A program made the translations under genes and the position numbers. Of a stretch of DNA of 64,000 nt, positions 62,737-64,000 are shown piece after piece (within the stretch, counting starts at the first letter, position 1; every line of letters starts with the position of its first letter). The notes below the pieces were generated by a model. That model had not been told where the DNA came from, did not search any database, and saw only the letters and a list, made by a program, of their open reading frames with translations. The stretch is from an uncultured Bacteroidales bacterium (GTDB lineage: Bacteria; Bacteroidota; Bacteroidia; Bacteroidales; Bacteroidaceae), in assembly GCA_902779085.1 (NCBI GenBank), contig CACYZY010000005.1:62001-126000 (forward strand). Direction: 5' to 3'.

Positions 62737-64000
62737 TTACCTATTAAGATAACTCTGGTAGGCCTGCCATATATCAGGTATGCCATAACCATAAATATTG
62801 TCTGGATAAGCAGCACGATCACCTGACTGGCGTACCAACTCAATAATCTCTTTTGCCGTCAATGTAGGGCATGCCTGCCACAGGCAAGCTATCATACCGC
62901 ACATCGTAGGCGATGCAAAAGAAGTACCGTTGGCCTTTCCCTGACTGCCATGAGAGTTGATGACATCAGTTCTAACACCTGCAGCAACCACATCTGGCTT
63001 TATACGCCCGTCCTGTGTATTACCCACTGATGAGAAAGAAGCAATGACACCTGTTTGCCATGCAATAGCACCAACAGTGATAACATTATCTGCATCTGCA
63101 GGAGGTGTAATCTTTTTCCATACCGAATTACCTGAATTACCTGCACTACAAACCAATATCATACCTTTGTCTGCCAATCGTCCGGCTACACGTGAGATGA
63201 CAGAACGTTGCCCATCTAAATCCCTTAGTTTAAAATCCATTGACGAATCGTCAAACTCATTATAGCCCAAAGAAGTGTTGATGAGATCTACACCAACACT
63301 GTCTGCAAACTCTACAGCAGCAGCCCAATAATCTTGCTCAATAGGATACTCAGAATCTGAATCCTCACTGCGTAACAACCAGTATGAAGCCTCTGGTGCC
63401 GAACCAATCATCACACCCGGTTTATTGGCCGCCATACAAGAAAGTACACTCAACCCATGCGTCGCTTCTGCATAGATATCCGAAGAAGGATTCACAAAAT
63501 CTTTTGTACCCAATACCTTCACATTATTCAAAGCAGGGATGCGGTCGAAATTGTGAAAGCCTCCATCTACCACAGCAATAGTCATGCCCTGTCCTTTAAA
63601 GCCAGCTTCATGTAATAGATCTGCCTTGCTAACATGAATCTGTCCATAACTAGCCCCATAGATAGTGTCAGGATTCACCGTCACTTCGTTAATGATGGTG
63701 TCCCTCCTCCCTTGAGATATCGGGAACTGACTACTAGAGCCCTTCCAGACCTTGACAGCACTCTTTACAAACGGCAATGTACGAATCTGATCAATTATGG
63801 TAGAATCATTGCAAGAGACTGTTACAAAGTTCTCCCACTTGCTGGTGAGTAACACTTTCACACCGGTCTCACTTATAGCCTTAATGTATTTTGCTGGCAC
63901 TGGCAGGTCGGTAGAGTCAACTTGCAAGTTTTGCTTCTGCCTACGCTGCAAAGACTTTAGCGATAGAAATCTCTCTGGATGTTTCAGGCTGAACTCTGTA
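62737..64000 (-). CDS. S8 subtilisin-like serine peptidase, 5' end cut by the window
   Basis: At least 421 residues; the frame is open to base 64000. A TTG at 63951 is not a convincing start, since the upstream residues FSLKHPERFLSLKSLQRR match the family's N-terminal pro-segment. Catalytic Asp in VVDGGFHNF, His in ATHGLSVLS and Ser in GTSFASPTMCG are intact. Probably an exported protease. The gene ends three bases before xseA begins, suggesting cotranscription with xseAB. Confidence 0.92.
   Translation of the reverse strand, partial: TEFSLKHPERFLSLKSLQRRQKQNLQVDSTDLPVPAKYIKAISETGVKVLLTSKWENFVTVSCNDSTIIDQIRTLPFVKSAVKVWKGSSSQFPISQGRRDTIINEVTVNPDTIYGASYGQIHVSKADLLHEAGFKGQGMTIAVVDGGFHNFDRIPALNNVKVLGTKDFVNPSSDIYAEATHGLSVLSCMAANKPGVMIGSAPEASYWLLRSEDSDSEYPIEQDYWAAAVEFADSVGVDLINTSLGYNEFDDSSMDFKLRDLDGQRSVISRVAGRLADKGMILVCSAGNSGNSVWKKITPPADADNVITVGAIAWQTGVIASFSSVGNTQDGRIKPDVVAAGVRTDVINSHGSQGKANGTSFASPTMCGMIACLWQACPTLTAKEIIELVRQSGDRAAYPDNIYGYGIPDIWQAYQSYLNR

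Overview
The window looks like a chromosomal segment of a Bacteroidales bacterium, most probably a Prevotella/Segatella-type gut or oral species. The evidence is Bacteroidota-style promoters (TTG, about 20 bases, TAnnTTTG), SusC/SusD pairs, a Bacteroidota-type alpha-2-macroglobulin, MeaB, DUF1573 and TSCPD proteins, and lipoproteins with short Bacteroidota signal peptides. No rRNA, tRNA, CRISPR array, phage or transposase gene was seen.

Layout. 1-7201 (minus): the start of a MeaB-like GTPase gene, a DUF1573 protein and a very large alpha-2-macroglobulin-like protein. 7292-29398 (minus): one uninterrupted, tightly packed run of 23 genes that reads as an aryl-polyene-type (APE) type II fatty-acid/polyketide pigment locus. 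It has three ketosynthases, a ketoreductase, two hotdog dehydratases, three acyl carrier proteins, an AMP-ligase, a thioesterase, a methyltransferase, three acyltransferase domains, a glycosyltransferase, LolA and MMPL export proteins, a small flippase-like membrane protein, two RetSat/CrtI-like flavoproteins, an exported hydrolase and two small exported proteins. No aromatic amino acid ammonia-lyase and no DarA/DarB genes are present. A good promoter lies at 29550-29580. 29399-30447 is a 1 kb non-coding region with a MITE-like palindromic element and a tandem repeat.

30448-41553 (plus) carries exported carbohydrate and peptide enzymes (CE1-like esterase, DUF362 protein, GH16 glucanase, M13 peptidase), an alkaline-phosphatase-fold protein that has lost key catalytic residues, and a SusC/SusD pair. 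41596-45771 holds a TSCPD protein, metA, a U32-family protein and an unusual lipoprotein/membrane/zinc-ribbon protein. 46129-54951 holds a GH78 rhamnosidase, a TonB-dependent receptor with a LuxR-type regulator next to it, a flavoprotein and radA. 55033-64000 is housekeeping: nadK, mdh, a coiled-coil protein, mrp, trmB, ilvE, xseB, xseA and a subtilase cut by the window end.

How the pigment locus probably works (inference from APE systems): the AMP-ligase loads an aromatic starter onto an ACP. Ketosynthases, the FabG-like reductase and the paired dehydratases build a conjugated polyene on the ACPs. The methyltransferase, RetSat-like enzymes and acyltransferases tailor it and attach it to a lipid. 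The MMPL protein, LolA-like protein and small membrane protein move it to the outer membrane. The product cannot be read from sequence alone. The cluster looks clearly more AT-rich by eye than the flanking genes.
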